A stretch of 64,000 nucleotides of DNA from Mikania micrantha. Its lineage: Eukaryota; Streptophyta; Magnoliopsida; Asterales; Asteraceae. The stretch's first letter is position 1; each line of letters starts with the position of its first letter. The notes under the pieces are model-generated. The model was not told where the DNA came from. It did not search any database and saw nothing but the letters and a program-made list of their open reading frames with translations. Of the stretch, positions 11,318 to 21,343 are shown piece after piece. Both the position numbers and the translations under genes were made by a program. The DNA lies in contig CM018680.1 of NCBI GenBank assembly GCA_009363875.1, positions 75,581,811 to 75,645,810 on the forward strand, in the 5' to 3' direction.

Positions 11318-11863
11318 GTGAGTTTAGTACAACCCCTTTTATTTTAATCTTTTATAAACATCGGGGAACATTGTTGAACTTTTAATGAACATATGATATG
11401 TATCACTGATATCTGTGTGATTTCATGTGATAGTTGTGACTTTTGTGGGATTTCATGGGATTTTGGCCTGTAGACTGAACTCTATTATGACACTGAAAGT
11501 CCTCATTTTGAACTGTATCTAGTGAACCCATGTGTGGCCGAGCAGAAAACATTGATAGTACTATTGGTTGACACCCCATTCGCTGGGAGGATTGCATCTC
11601 CCCTTGTGTGAATGTTTGTTATCTGTTTCCTGAACTTCTTAATGGTGTGATAGACATTAAGATAATGAGGCACTAAGATATGTACCGACGGGTAATATCT
11701 TGAGACAGACTAGACGTCCGAAAGGAACTAGATACAGGTCCCATGGTTATCCAGAACTGAACTTTTGAGAACGTGCTTATCATATCATATTGTTTTAAAT
11801 TGAACTGTCGATCTCACCAGCTTTGTGCTGACGTTTCAAACTCAAACCTTTTTGCAGGTAAGC
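11318..11863 (+). promoter_or_regulatory. Candidate LTR intron with a regenerated splice donor
   Basis: At 11314-11321 a strong plant 5' splice site (CCAG/GTGAGT) occurs. At 11848-11857 there is a pyrimidine run plus GCAG, and the next bases are GTAAGC, a second 5' splice site. Splicing 11318 to 11857 would remove 540 nt and recreate CAG/GTAAG at the junction, the geometry of a recursive splice site. From there the donor could pair with acceptor-like AGs just before the two internal ORFs (12465 and 14124). This is inferred from motifs only. The second LTR has the same motifs (donor at 20729). Confidence 0.45.
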
Positions 11864-12118
11864 AGGAATAGCCGGTGAGGATGCACTTTGAGTTATTTGC
11901 ACTTTAATAATTAGTATTGTAATTAAATAAATATAGTTGTAATGTGGTTGTGATTGCGACACCCTGGTAATGTAATTACTTTAAGTTAATCTGTGTGCTT
12001 ATGATATTGGTTCAAGTAAGTCACCCCTCACCTCAGAGACATCACCACTATGCTTCCGCAACCGATTCAGTGACGTCAGACCAGACACGAGGTGACGAGG
12101 GGTGGGGGTGTGACAGGG

Positions 12119-12132
12119 TGGTATCAGAGCCA
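12119..12132 (+). promoter_or_regulatory. Primer binding site, tRNA-iMet type
   Basis: tggtatcagagcca begins three bases after the LTR end. This is the usual plant LTR-retrotransposon primer site, complementary to the 3' end of initiator methionine tRNA, from which minus-strand DNA synthesis starts. The same site follows the right LTR at 20990-21003. Confidence 0.93.
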
Positions 12133-12472
12133 CAGGTTATAGAGAATTAGGTTGACTTAGAAACCTAGACTATAACCATAGGCTCGTATAGTTACACAGA
12201 GAGCACCGAACATTAATATTGAACAAAACTTGTTTTGAATTAAGCAGGATAATCAGGTGGTACAAATTCCAGTTATGAGTGGCCAGCATAACTGAAATTT
12301 GCAACACGTGTGCATTCTAGTTTGATTTAATTCAAGCAAAACACTAACAATAGTAATGACGAATAGTTGCGTTAAGATAGGAGGATGTCTCATATCATGT
12401 GTATGTTGAATTTTATTATTCAATATATTTCTTTCATGATACTGATTAGAGATTTTTATTGTCAGATCAGCA

Positions 12473-13294
12473 ATGGCAGATCGAGGCGAACAATATCAGC
12501 TAGCTCCTCATGATATGAGGGATGGTACTCCGAGCTCTAGCTCAGCACCGGATTCAGATTCTTCGGAGGCATCGACTGCAGCCTCACGAGCTCCATCTGT
12601 AGTGCCACAGGCACAACCAGCATTACCACATTCACCATTAGAGCCTAGACCAGTTACACCACCACCACTAGCACTTCCTATCATACCTAGTCCTCCTCAC
12701 TCACCTCCGGTTGATCCCGTTGCGGATCGGATGCAGAGTATATCACCTCCTAGGGTACCCGTTTGGGACGGGTTGCGGCGTATGCGGGGTCAAGCCCGCA
12801 AGACCACAGGACTACCTCCCCGGAAGCAGCTGGCTCCCAGGGACGAGTTTCATGCCATACACGAGATGGGAGAATCCTCCCATCAGGCAGAGCTGAGAGC
12901 ACAGTTGCAGCAAGTTACTCAGAATTTGCAGGGGACACAGCAGAGTCTACAGCAGTGTCAGGCTACGGTTGAGGATACACGTATGACCATATTAGATATC
13001 CTCACTTCTCACTTGACCCTGATGGATCAAGTGAAGGCGTTGGACACCGATACTCGAACCTGGAGAACCGCGATGGATGATAGACTGAGGATGACATGGG
13101 GACAGATTATGCTTGCTGCATTTTGGCGGCAAGTGGCATGGATGACTGAGGGATGGAGTTGGGTGAGAGAGAGAGCGACAGAGTTTTTGGCATGGTTTGG
13201 AGCGGCGAGTACCGAGACCAGGATGATGATCCTGGCAGTAGTCATGGCAATAGTGGCCATGATACTTTCCTTCTTATCATACTTTATGCGATGA
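12473..13294 (+). CDS. Extra retrotransposon ORF between LTR and gag: Pro-rich, coiled-coil, C-terminal membrane segment
   Basis: An intact 273-codon frame lies 357 bp after the LTR and 834 bp before gag. I do not recognise the family. Residues 1-95 are Ser/Pro-rich and probably disordered. Residues about 98-125 are basic. Residues about 135-195 are Gln/Leu-rich with heptad spacing and look like a coiled coil. Residues about 205-245 are Trp-rich. The last 22 residues (from about 250) are a hydrophobic segment ending in Met-Arg, so a tail-anchored membrane protein is likely. The start is ATG at 12473 in good context (gcaATGGC), eight bases after an acceptor-like tttttattgtcag, hinting at a spliced mRNA. 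Plant envelope-like ORFs normally lie after integrase, so this position is unusual. A truncated second copy is at 21344. Real expression is unproven, but an intact frame of this length beside a young gag-pol is unlikely to be chance. Confidence 0.75.
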   Translation: MADRGEQYQLAPHDMRDGTPSSSSAPDSDSSEASTAASRAPSVVPQAQPALPHSPLEPRPVTPPPLALPIIPSPPHSPPVDPVADRMQSISPPRVPVWDGLRRMRGQARKTTGLPPRKQLAPRDEFHAIHEMGESSHQAELRAQLQQVTQNLQGTQQSLQQCQATVEDTRMTILDILTSHLTLMDQVKALDTDTRTWRTAMDDRLRMTWGQIMLAAFWRQVAWMTEGWSWVRERATEFLAWFGAASTETRMMILAVVMAIVAMILSFLSYFMR

Positions 13295-14128
13295 GTATGT
13301 ACAGAAGATCAGTTTGGGATTTTCAGAGCATCAGGGTGTAGATAGGGGAGTTCTTTTCTGTTCTTTTCTTTATCTGATGGTAGTGTCTTGTGTTGTTTGG
13401 TGGTCTGTATAAAATCAATAATGATAATGATGAAATAAAATGGGTGTTTTGTGTATCGATCTGTGTAATGTACTATTTGGGTGTTGTGTGAATTATGTTT
13501 TTCTAATAACCTTGTGTGGACTATAAACAATTCTGTGTGAGAACATGTCAAACTAATATATATTTCGCTGAAATACGGTACGGAAGCAGTACTGTATGCG
13601 AATATATCGAACTAAAATATATATTTTGCTGGAATACAGTACGGAGCAATACTGTATGCAAATATATTTGTTACTAAAGTACAGTACGAGAGCCATACTG
13701 TACGAGAACATGTCTGAATTGTGAACGTATCTAATTGTGAATGTGTCTGTAACTAAAGTACAGTACGAGAGCCATACTGTACGAGAACATATCTATTGGT
13801 TATATGGGAACTTAGTGCATGAACTGAGAACACATCCTAGTTCTGTATGAACATATCTTAAAAACATGTGTTGCAATGCAATGAGCTGGGTAAGACTCTA
13901 ACATGTTTTTGAAATTACAGGACTAAGTATAACTACGAATAATTGTGTGATCTGTGTGTAATGTGAACATGTCTGGACTAAATTCATGTAGTTATACTGT
14001 ATTCTTATAATCACCTTTTAATACAAATTTTCAGTGTAACTGAATGGGATTGTATTTATGTGATAGAACGGGTTATATCTTTAATGTTCTTGAACTGACC
14101 TGAGTTTTGTCTGCTTGTGAGCAGAATA
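13295..14128 (+). other. Internal leader between extra ORF and gag with four repeated hairpins
   Basis: This 834-bp non-coding stretch contains four copies of an inverted repeat with arms tac(a/g)gta and tactgta at 13574-13596, 13635-13656, 13680-13702 and 13759-13781. Units three and four share the same loop, cgagagcca, and longer flanks. The tract just before gag ends ctgcttgtgagcag (to 14124), an acceptor-like site five bases before the gag ATG. Possible roles are RNA packaging, dimerisation or translation control; nothing here decides between them. Confidence 0.6.
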
Positions 14129-16099
14129 ATGGCTCCTAAACGAGGTCGACCAGCTAAGAGAGCTACTCAGAACATTACAAACCCTGAACAGAATCAAATT
14201 CCACCTTTGAATGTTGACTCAAATCCGGATCCGCATGTTAATCCGGAAGCGAACGTAGTTCCACCTGGGAACTTGGAAACGCATACTACTCCACCAGTGA
14301 ACCCTGGAGCAGGCATTGTTCCACCTGCTGGTACAAGCGGATCTGAAACAAATGAGGCTATGATAGCTCGTATTGTGCGTGAACAACTATCTGCTTGTGG
14401 TGTTCTGACACAACACCAACCACATATCACTGCAGGTTCTGGTGGGGAACACGATCATGTTGAACATAATGCTACTGGTGGTCACGTTGAAACTCATACC
14501 ACTACCGGTACAACTACTATTGTTCCTGATCCACCCCGACAGGGATGTACTTACAAGTATTTTGCTTCCTGTAACCCTCCTACTTTTACTGGCAAAGAAG
14601 GAGCGGCTGGTCTAATAAGGTGGATTGAGGAAATGGAAACTAAGCTCAAAATCAGTCAGTGTTTGGAGGAGCATAAGGTGTCTTATGCTGCCTGTTCTTT
14701 GAAAGATTCTGCTTTGACCTGGTGGAATACCCAGGCCAAGACTTTGGGTTCAGCCACAGTTGACTCGATGGGCTGGAACGATTTCAAAACTCTGATTAGA
14801 TCAGAGTACTGTCCCATCACTGAAATTCAAAAACTCCAGGAAGAATTCTGGAATCACTCGATGATCGGTGCTGACTGTCTTGCTTACACCGATCGTTTTC
14901 ATGAACTTACTTGTTTGCTTCCCGACATGTTTCCTACGGAAGCCGCTTTAATCGAGAAGTACATTAAGGGTCTGATTCCTCAGATACGAGGAATGGTGAC
15001 TGCTGCTGAACCTACAACCCTGAAACATACGATTCTTTTGACCACTAAGCTTACCAATGAGGCGGTAAGGAGTGGTACTCTGTCTTTGAAACCTCAGACG
15101 GTTCATAATCGTAGTGATGTCGGTACCTCGAATGTGTCAAAAGGTACCAAACGAAAGTGGTTTGGCAAAACCAAGGCGAAGGCTCCGGCTGAGATCACCC
15201 AGAGCAAGCCAACTGTGAAAAACTATGGTGCAAATGTTCCTGAGAGGAAAACTTATACTGGGCAGGCGCCCAAATGCAATAAGTGTCCACTACATCACAC
15301 GGGACCATGTCCTGTTTGTCTGAACTGTAACCGAGTTGGACATTATGCTAAATATTGCAACTTTCCTGCTCAGACACCAAACCAAGCACCACGACAAACC
15401 ACTCAAACCAACCGGTCATGTTACAAATGTGGAAGCCTTGATCATCTCATACGAAACTGTCCGAACAATAACACCAATCCGGGAACTGAAGCTAGGGGAA
15501 GAGCTTTTCAGATTGGTGCGACCGAGGCGAGACATGATGCAAATATTGTTACTGGTACGTTTCTTCTTAATAATCTATACGCATCAGTTTTGTTTGACAC
15601 AGGAGCGGATAAGAGCTTTATCTCTCCTGAATTTGCATCATTAATTTCATTGCCTACGGTAGATCTAGAAACTCCTTATGTTATTGAACTTGCTAACGGC
15701 AAGTTGATCAAAACTAACAGTGTTATTCAAGGATGTTCCTTGAATTTGAATGATCATCTTTTTAAAATTGATTTACTTCCTATTGAGCTTGGGAGCTTTG
15801 ATGTTGTTGTTGGTATGGACTGGCTTTCTAATAACCAAGCGGAAGTTGTCTGTCAAAACAAGGTGATCCGCATTCCATTACCTAACGGTAATACACTGAT
15901 AGTTCAAGGAGAACGAGCAGGTAGAAAACTTGGTCTCATATCTTGTATGCGAGCTCAGAAATTCTTAAGGAAAGGCTGTTATGCTTTCCTGGCACATGTG
16001 ACTGAGCACAATTCTTCACCTAAACAAATCACAGATATCCCAATAGTCAAGATTTTTCTGAAGTTTTTCCTGAGGATATATCAGGATTACCCCCAGTGA
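14129..16099 (+). CDS. Gypsy gag-protease polyprotein (chromovirus)
   Basis: 656 codons from ATG 14129 (MAPKRGRP...). The N-terminal 120 residues are low-complexity. A retrotransposon Gag domain follows at about residues 140-300 (segments such as LKDSALTWWNTQ and FHELTCLLPDMFPTEAALIEKYI). Two CCHC zinc knuckles lie at residues 397-410 and 431-444. The aspartic protease active site DTGA has its catalytic Asp at residue 490. The Gag domain forms the particle and binds RNA; the protease cuts the polyprotein. The frame ends at 16099 while RT continues in the -1 frame, overlapping from 16024. In most chromoviruses of this type gag and pol share one frame, so this copy either has a one-base deletion near 16050 or uses a -1 shift at the T-run 16053-16057. 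The start follows an acceptor-like AG at 14124. Confidence 0.93.
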   Translation: MAPKRGRPAKRATQNITNPEQNQIPPLNVDSNPDPHVNPEANVVPPGNLETHTTPPVNPGAGIVPPAGTSGSETNEAMIARIVREQLSACGVLTQHQPHITAGSGGEHDHVEHNATGGHVETHTTTGTTTIVPDPPRQGCTYKYFASCNPPTFTGKEGAAGLIRWIEEMETKLKISQCLEEHKVSYAACSLKDSALTWWNTQAKTLGSATVDSMGWNDFKTLIRSEYCPITEIQKLQEEFWNHSMIGADCLAYTDRFHELTCLLPDMFPTEAALIEKYIKGLIPQIRGMVTAAEPTTLKHTILLTTKLTNEAVRSGTLSLKPQTVHNRSDVGTSNVSKGTKRKWFGKTKAKAPAEITQSKPTVKNYGANVPERKTYTGQAPKCNKCPLHHTGPCPVCLNCNRVGHYAKYCNFPAQTPNQAPRQTTQTNRSCYKCGSLDHLIRNCPNNNTNPGTEARGRAFQIGATEARHDANIVTGTFLLNNLYASVLFDTGADKSFISPEFASLISLPTVDLETPYVIELANGKLIKTNSVIQGCSLNLNDHLFKIDLLPIELGSFDVVVGMDWLSNNQAEVVCQNKVIRIPLPNGNTLIVQGERAGRKLGLISCMRAQKFLRKGCYAFLAHVTEHNSSPKQITDIPIVKIFLKFFLRIYQDYPQ

Positions 16100-18858
16100 G
16101 ACAAGTTGAATTTCGAATCGACTTGATTCCAGGTGCAGCACCTGTTGCTAAAGCCCCGTATCGGCTTGCACCATCCGAAATGCAAGAACTTTCAGGTCAA
16201 TTGCAAGAACTGTTAGACAAAGGTTTTATCAGACCTAGTTTCTCACCCTGGGGAGCACCTATTCTTTTTGTGAAAAAGAAGGATGGTTCATTCAGAATGT
16301 GTATTGACTACAGGGAACTCAATAAACTGACAATCAAGAACCGTTATCCACTACCTCGTATCGATGATCTGTTTGATCAACTACAAGGTGCTACTTATTT
16401 TTCAAAAATCGATTTGAGATCTGGATATCATCAGTTACGTATTCATGATGATGACATTCCTAAAACTGCTTTCAGAACTCGATACGGACATTACGAATTT
16501 CTAGTAATGCCGTTTGGTTTAACAAATGCACCAGCAGTTTTCATGGATCTGATGAATCGAGTATGTAGACCTTATCTGGATAAATTTGTGATTGTGTTTA
16601 TTGATGATATTCTTATTTATTCTCGAAATCAACAAGAACATGCTCAACACTTGAAATTAATTCTAGAACTTTTGGCACGTGAAAAATTATATGCCAAATT
16701 CTCCAAGTGTGAGTTCTGGTTACGAGAAGTTCAATTTCTTGGTCATGTAGTAAATCAAAACGGTATTCAAGTGGATCCCAGTAAGATTCAGGCGGTGAAA
16801 CAATGGGAGACACCACGAACCCCGACTGAAATACGTCAATTCTTGGGGTTGGCAGGTTATTATCGTCGGTTTATCAAGAACTTTTCAAAGATAGCCTTGC
16901 CACTGACTACATTGACACAGAAAAATCAACCGTTTATATGGAGTTCTCAACAGGAGGAGGCGTTCCAACTGTTGAAACATAAACTCTGTAATGCACCTAT
17001 CTTGACACTACCGGAAGGTACTGATAACTTCACAGTGTATTGTGATGCTTCACGTCAAGGTCTTGGGTGTGTTCTAATGCAGAAGGATAAGGTAATTGCT
17101 TATGCTTCTCGACAACTGAAAATACATGAGAAAAATTATACCACACATGATCTAGAACTTGGGGCAGTAGTGTTTGCACTCAAGATTTGGAGACATTATC
17201 TATACGGAACTAGGTGTATTATATACACTGATCACAAAAGCCTCCAACACATTCTAGATCAGAAAATGTTGAACATGCGACAGAGGCGATGGGTTGAACT
17301 GTTGAACGATTACGACTGTGAGATTCGTTATCACCCAGGCAAAGCAAATGTTGTAGCTGATGCTTTAAGTCGCAAGGAACGAGTCAAGCCTTTACGTGTG
17401 AAAGCGTTAGGTATGACTATTCAAACCAGTCTAATTCCTCAAATCAAAGAAGCTCAGCAACAAGCTTTACAAGCAACGAACTATTCTGCTGAGGGACTAA
17501 GAGGATTAGATAAGAAACTCGATACTAAGGCTGATAGACTGTTGTATTTCAAGGACCGAATGTGGATTCCTTTATTCGGTAACTCTCGAACTATTATCTT
17601 GGATGAGGCGCATAAATCCAGGTATTCTATTCATCCAGGTGCTGATAAAATGTATAAAGATCTTAAAGACTTTTACTGGTGGCCTGGAATGAAGAAACAA
17701 ATAGCTGAATACGTGGATCGATGTCTAACATGTCTCAAAGTCAAGGCTGAACATCAACGACCTTCTGGGTTACTACAACAACCTGAGATTCCCATGTGGA
17801 AATGGGATCAGATCTCTATGGATTTCATTACTAAATTACCCAGAACATCACGTAATCATGACTCTATATGGGTTATCGTTGATCGCCTTACGAAATCTGC
17901 GCATTTCTTACCCATCCGAGAAGACTATTCTATGGATCGACTCGCTAAACTCTATGTTAATGAGATTGTATCTCGACATGGAATACCGATCTCTATCATT
18001 TCTGACAGAGATAGTCGATTTATGTCACGATTTTGGCAAACTCTTCAGAATGCTCTGGGCACGCAAATCAATATGAGCACAGCTTATCATCCACAAACTG
18101 ACGGGCAGACTGAACGAACAAATCAAACTCTTGAAGACATGCTCAGAAGCTGTGTGATTGATTTCGGAGGTAGCTGGGATATTCATCTTCCACTTGTTGA
18201 ATTCTCATATAATAACAGCTACCATACCAGTATTCAATGCGCTCCATTCGAAGCACTTTATGGACGTAAATGTAGATCACCTATCTGTTGGTCAGAAGTA
18301 GGTGAAAACCAAATCATTGGCCCAGAATTCATTCAGGAAACAACTGATAAGATCGCACTCATTCAAGAACGAATCAAAGCTGCTCGCGATCGTCAAAAGA
18401 GTTATGCTGACAATCGTCGTAGACCGTTGGAATTTCAAATCGGTGATCTAGTAATGTTGAAAGTTTCACCGTGGAAGGGTATATTCAGATTTGGGAAAAG
18501 AGGTAAACTTTCACCAAGATTTGTAGGACCATTTAAAATTCTTGAACGAATTGGACCAGTGGCTTACAGACTTGAATTACCTCCTGAACTCGATAACGTT
18601 CATGATGTCTTCCATGTATCAAATTTGAAGAAATGCCTAGCCGATGAATCCTTGATCGTACCTCTGAAAGAAATCCAAATTGATGAGAAACTTCAATTCA
18701 GGGAAGAACCAGTTGAAGTAATGGATCGAGAGGTGAAGGTACTGAAACGCAGTCGCATACCTATTGTCAAAATTCGGTGGAATTCACAGCGTGGACCCGA
18801 ATATACGTGGGAACGTGAAGATCAGATGAAACAGAAATACCCACATTTATTTTCATGA
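16051..18858 (+). CDS. Gypsy pol: reverse transcriptase, RNase H, integrase, chromodomain-like tail
   Basis: Open from 16024 in the -1 frame relative to gag; homologous residues begin about 16051. No own ATG is expected, since it should be made as part of Gag-Pol. The residue numbers below count from 16096. The RT contains FIDD with catalytic Asp at 170 and 171. RNase H begins with YCDAS (Asp 317). Integrase has an HHCC zinc finger at about 510-560 (segment HPGADKMYKDLKDFYWWPG), then the DDE triad Asp 576, Asp 637, Glu 673 with the usual 35 residues between the last two. A GPF-type segment follows near 815. The last 50 residues (VEVMDREVKVLKRSRIPIVK onward) look like the short chromodomain of the Tekay/Del chromovirus lineage. 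Integrase joins the DNA to the genome, and the chromodomain is thought to steer it to chromatin. The frame is otherwise uninterrupted. Confidence 0.94.
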   Translation, partial: DFSEVFPEDISGLPPVRQVEFRIDLIPGAAPVAKAPYRLAPSEMQELSGQLQELLDKGFIRPSFSPWGAPILFVKKKDGSFRMCIDYRELNKLTIKNRYPLPRIDDLFDQLQGATYFSKIDLRSGYHQLRIHDDDIPKTAFRTRYGHYEFLVMPFGLTNAPAVFMDLMNRVCRPYLDKFVIVFIDDILIYSRNQQEHAQHLKLILELLAREKLYAKFSKCEFWLREVQFLGHVVNQNGIQVDPSKIQAVKQWETPRTPTEIRQFLGLAGYYRRFIKNFSKIALPLTTLTQKNQPFIWSSQQEEAFQLLKHKLCNAPILTLPEGTDNFTVYCDASRQGLGCVLMQKDKVIAYASRQLKIHEKNYTTHDLELGAVVFALKIWRHYLYGTRCIIYTDHKSLQHILDQKMLNMRQRRWVELLNDYDCEIRYHPGKANVVADALSRKERVKPLRVKALGMTIQTSLIPQIKEAQQQALQATNYSAEGLRGLDKKLDTKADRLLYFKDRMWIPLFGNSRTIILDEAHKSRYSIHPGADKMYKDLKDFYWWPGMKKQIAEYVDRCLTCLKVKAEHQRPSGLLQQPEIPMWKWDQISMDFITKLPRTSRNHDSIWVIVDRLTKSAHFLPIREDYSMDRLAKLYVNEIVSRHGIPISIISDRDSRFMSRFWQTLQNALGTQINMSTAYHPQTDGQTERTNQTLEDMLRSCVIDFGGSWDIHLPLVEFSYNNSYHTSIQCAPFEALYGRKCRSPICWSEVGENQIIGPEFIQETTDKIALIQERIKAARDRQKSYADNRRRPLEFQIGDLVMLKVSPWKGIFRFGKRGKLSPRFVGPFKILERIGPVAYRLELPPELDNVHDVFHVSNLKKCLADESLIVPLKEIQIDEKLQFREEPVEVMDREVKVLKRSRIPIVKIRWNSQRGPEYTWEREDQMKQKYPHLFS

Positions 18859-18912
18859 TCAATTGTTATCCCGTAAGTCTTTCACTAAATTTCGGGACGA
18901 AATTCCTCTAAC

Positions 18913-18922
18913 AGGAGGAGAC
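18913..18922 (+). promoter_or_regulatory. Polypurine tract
   Basis: aggaggagac directly abuts the right LTR. It is the RNase H-resistant primer for plus-strand synthesis. The identical tract lies at 10040-10049 before the left LTR, which is the clearest local evidence that two units are joined through that LTR. Confidence 0.9.
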
Positions 18923-20986
18923 TGTGACAGTTGCGTACGAAGAATTCGGCATTAATGACATGAGCACATTTGGTCGTGCTTGAAATCCACGAGGATTTAG
19001 TAACTTTTGTTATTGGGGATTGATAGTATGTGAAAAATGATGAACGTGGGCGAAAACCGTGCGCAAAACGGAGTTCGTATGCTCCCGGAATCGCGAAACG
19101 AAGTTTAAATCAAATATTGGAAGAAAAACATGTCAGGCGGTACGCCTGACGTGGGTGCAGGGATCCAGGCGATACGCCTGGCTGGCTATGTCGGCTAAAA
19201 ATGGTTTAAGTCGATCAGAACGCATGGAAACATCAAAAATCGAATTCTTCGTTCTTACTCGACCTCCAGACGAAAATTCTTCTTCCTAACACTTCTAAAC
19301 TTCAAATCAAAGCCTTCTAAACATCCGGATCATCTCACGGATCGTATTTTCAAGTCCTGATCGTTGTTATACGCGCAGAAACTTGTCAGATCAGGTAACG
19401 GTTCATTTTAACCTTCTAGTTTGATTTTGATTGATTAGATCTTGATTTTGAACGTAATGAGATAGTTAGGATTGTTGATTATTGCCTAGATGATGGCTAG
19501 GATTGATTATAAACGAAGAACACGAAGTTCTAACGGTTAAATCCTTGTTTTGATCCGTTGTGATGCCCGGTTTGCATGAAATCATACCTATGATTATAAT
19601 GGTTTAAACCATTTGATTATGACAATGTAGGTGATTAGTTTGATTAATCTTTGAAATGCAAAGGTTAAATCCAGGTGTTTCAAACTAATCATAATCATTA
19701 ACATACTCATTGGAATGATTATCTGATGTTTGTGATAACAGTCAGATTAGTATGTTAAATCTGGTTATTTCACCTATTCTGATGCTACATTGTGATATTT
19801 CATGATATTTGGGTAATCAATAATAAGGATTAATCACTCCTAAGCCATTAAATCATCTAGAAACTGTTTTAGCATTATAATCAACAACATTAACTATTTG
19901 GTTAATCAGAGATTATTCTGATTAATCTAGAGTGTCATCAACTTTGTGTTAGGAATCTAATGCAATGTAGGTTCCTACATTATCATACATTGTATGATAT
20001 AACCTTAAATTAATTAATTATATAATTAATATCGAGTTGATGATTTACTAAGCAATGTCTTTGACATTGAACGTTCAGAAGGATCTAATCAGTAAACTAG
20101 AACATAAATAACTCATTAAATATAAATAAATGCAGAATCACTTCTCTATTATCAGTTTTGAGATATTCTGCTACATCTATACTACCAGGTGAGTTTCGTA
20201 CAACCCCTTTTATTTTAATCTTTTATAAACATCGGGGAACATTGTTGAACTTTTAATGAACATATGATATGTATCACTGATATCTGTGTGATTTCATGTG
20301 ATTGTTGTGACTTTTGTGGGATTTCATGGGATTTTGGCCTGTAGACTGAACTCTATCATGACACTGAAAGTCCTCATTTTGAACTGTATCTAGTGAACCC
20401 ATGTGTGGCCGAGCAGAAAACATTGATAGTACTATTGGTTGACACCCCATTCGCTGGGAGGATTGCATCTCCCCTTGTGTGAATGTTTGTTATCTGTTTC
20501 CTGAACTTCTTAATGGTGTGATAGACATTAAGATAATGAGGCACTAAGATATGTACCGACGGGTAATATCTTGAGACAGACTAGACGTCCGAAAGGAACT
20601 AGATACAGGTCCCATGGTTATCCAGAACTGAACTTTTGAGAACGTGCTTATCATATCATATTGTTTTAAATTGAACTGTCGATCTCACCAGCTTTGTGCT
20701 GACGTTTCAAACTCAAACCTTTTTGCAGGTAAGCAGGAATAGCCGGTGAGGATGCACTTTGAGTTATTTGCACTTTAATAATTAGTATTGTAATTAAATA
20801 AATATAGTTGTAATGTGGTTGTGATTGCGACACCCTGGTAATGTAATTACTTTAAGTTAATCTGTGTGCTTATGATATTGGTTCAAGTAAGTCACCCCTC
20901 ACCTCAGAGACATCACCACTATGCTTCCGCAACCGATTCAGTGACGTCAGACCAGACACGAGGTGACGAGGGGTGGGGGTGTGACA
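18923..20986 (+). repeat. Ty3/Gypsy LTR, right copy (2064 bp)
   Basis: Bounded by tgtgacag and gtgtgaca and nearly identical to 10050-12115. Differences seen by eye include a missing A and a missing T near 19227-19247 and single changes near 19335, 19381, 19557, 19607, 19780, 20196, 20304 and 20357. It is not followed by host DNA but by a primer binding site and 713 bp of internal sequence, so it acts as the 5' LTR of a truncated downstream unit. Confidence 0.95.
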
Positions 20987-20989
20987 GGG

Positions 20990-21003
20990 TGGTATCAGAG
21001 CCA
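20990..21003 (+). promoter_or_regulatory. Second primer binding site
   Basis: tggtatcagagcca lies after the right LTR at the same spacing as after the left LTR. Its presence shows that the sequence runs from the LTR into a new internal region instead of ending. Confidence 0.9.
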
Positions 21004-21343
21004 CAGGTTATAGAGAATTAGGTTGACTTAGAAACCTAGACTATAACCATAGGCTCGTATAGTTACACAGAGAGCACCGAACATTAATATTGAACAAAAC
21101 TTGTTTTGAATTAAGCAGGATAATCAGGTGGTACAAATTCCAGTTATGAGTGGCCAGCATAACTGAAATTTGCAACACGTGTGCATTCTAGTTTGATTTA
21201 ATTCAAGCAAAACACTAACAATAGTAATGACGAATAGTTGCGTTAAGATAGGAGGATGTCTCATATCATGTGTATGTTGAATTTTATTATTCAATATATT
21301 TCTTTCATGATACTGATTAGAGATTTTTATTGTCAGATCAGCA

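Larger units (their letters stand above)
10050..12115 (+). repeat. Ty3/Gypsy LTR, left copy (2066 bp)
   Basis: Starts tgtgacagttgcg directly after the polypurine tract and ends gtgtgaca just before the primer binding site. It is matched by 18923-20986. Comparing by eye I count about nine substitutions and two single-base indels, roughly 99.5% identity, so the pair is young. Notable contents: two perfect inverted repeats (10260-10276 and 10292-10308, arms TCAGGCG and CCAGGCG), a donor-like CAG/GTGAGT at 11318, and a pyrimidine-rich acceptor immediately followed by a donor (TTTTTGCAG/GTAAGC) at 11858. Small open frames inside the LTR are not conserved features. Confidence 0.95.

Noticed and set aside
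11403..11597. 64-codon minus-strand frame in the LTR, repeated at 20274
   Set aside because: Present twice only through LTR duplication; no start context, domain or conservation argument.
12473..13294. Calling the extra ORF an envelope protein
   Set aside because: It has no signal peptide, a single C-terminal hydrophobic segment, and lies upstream of gag. Tail-anchored protein of unknown role is the safer call.
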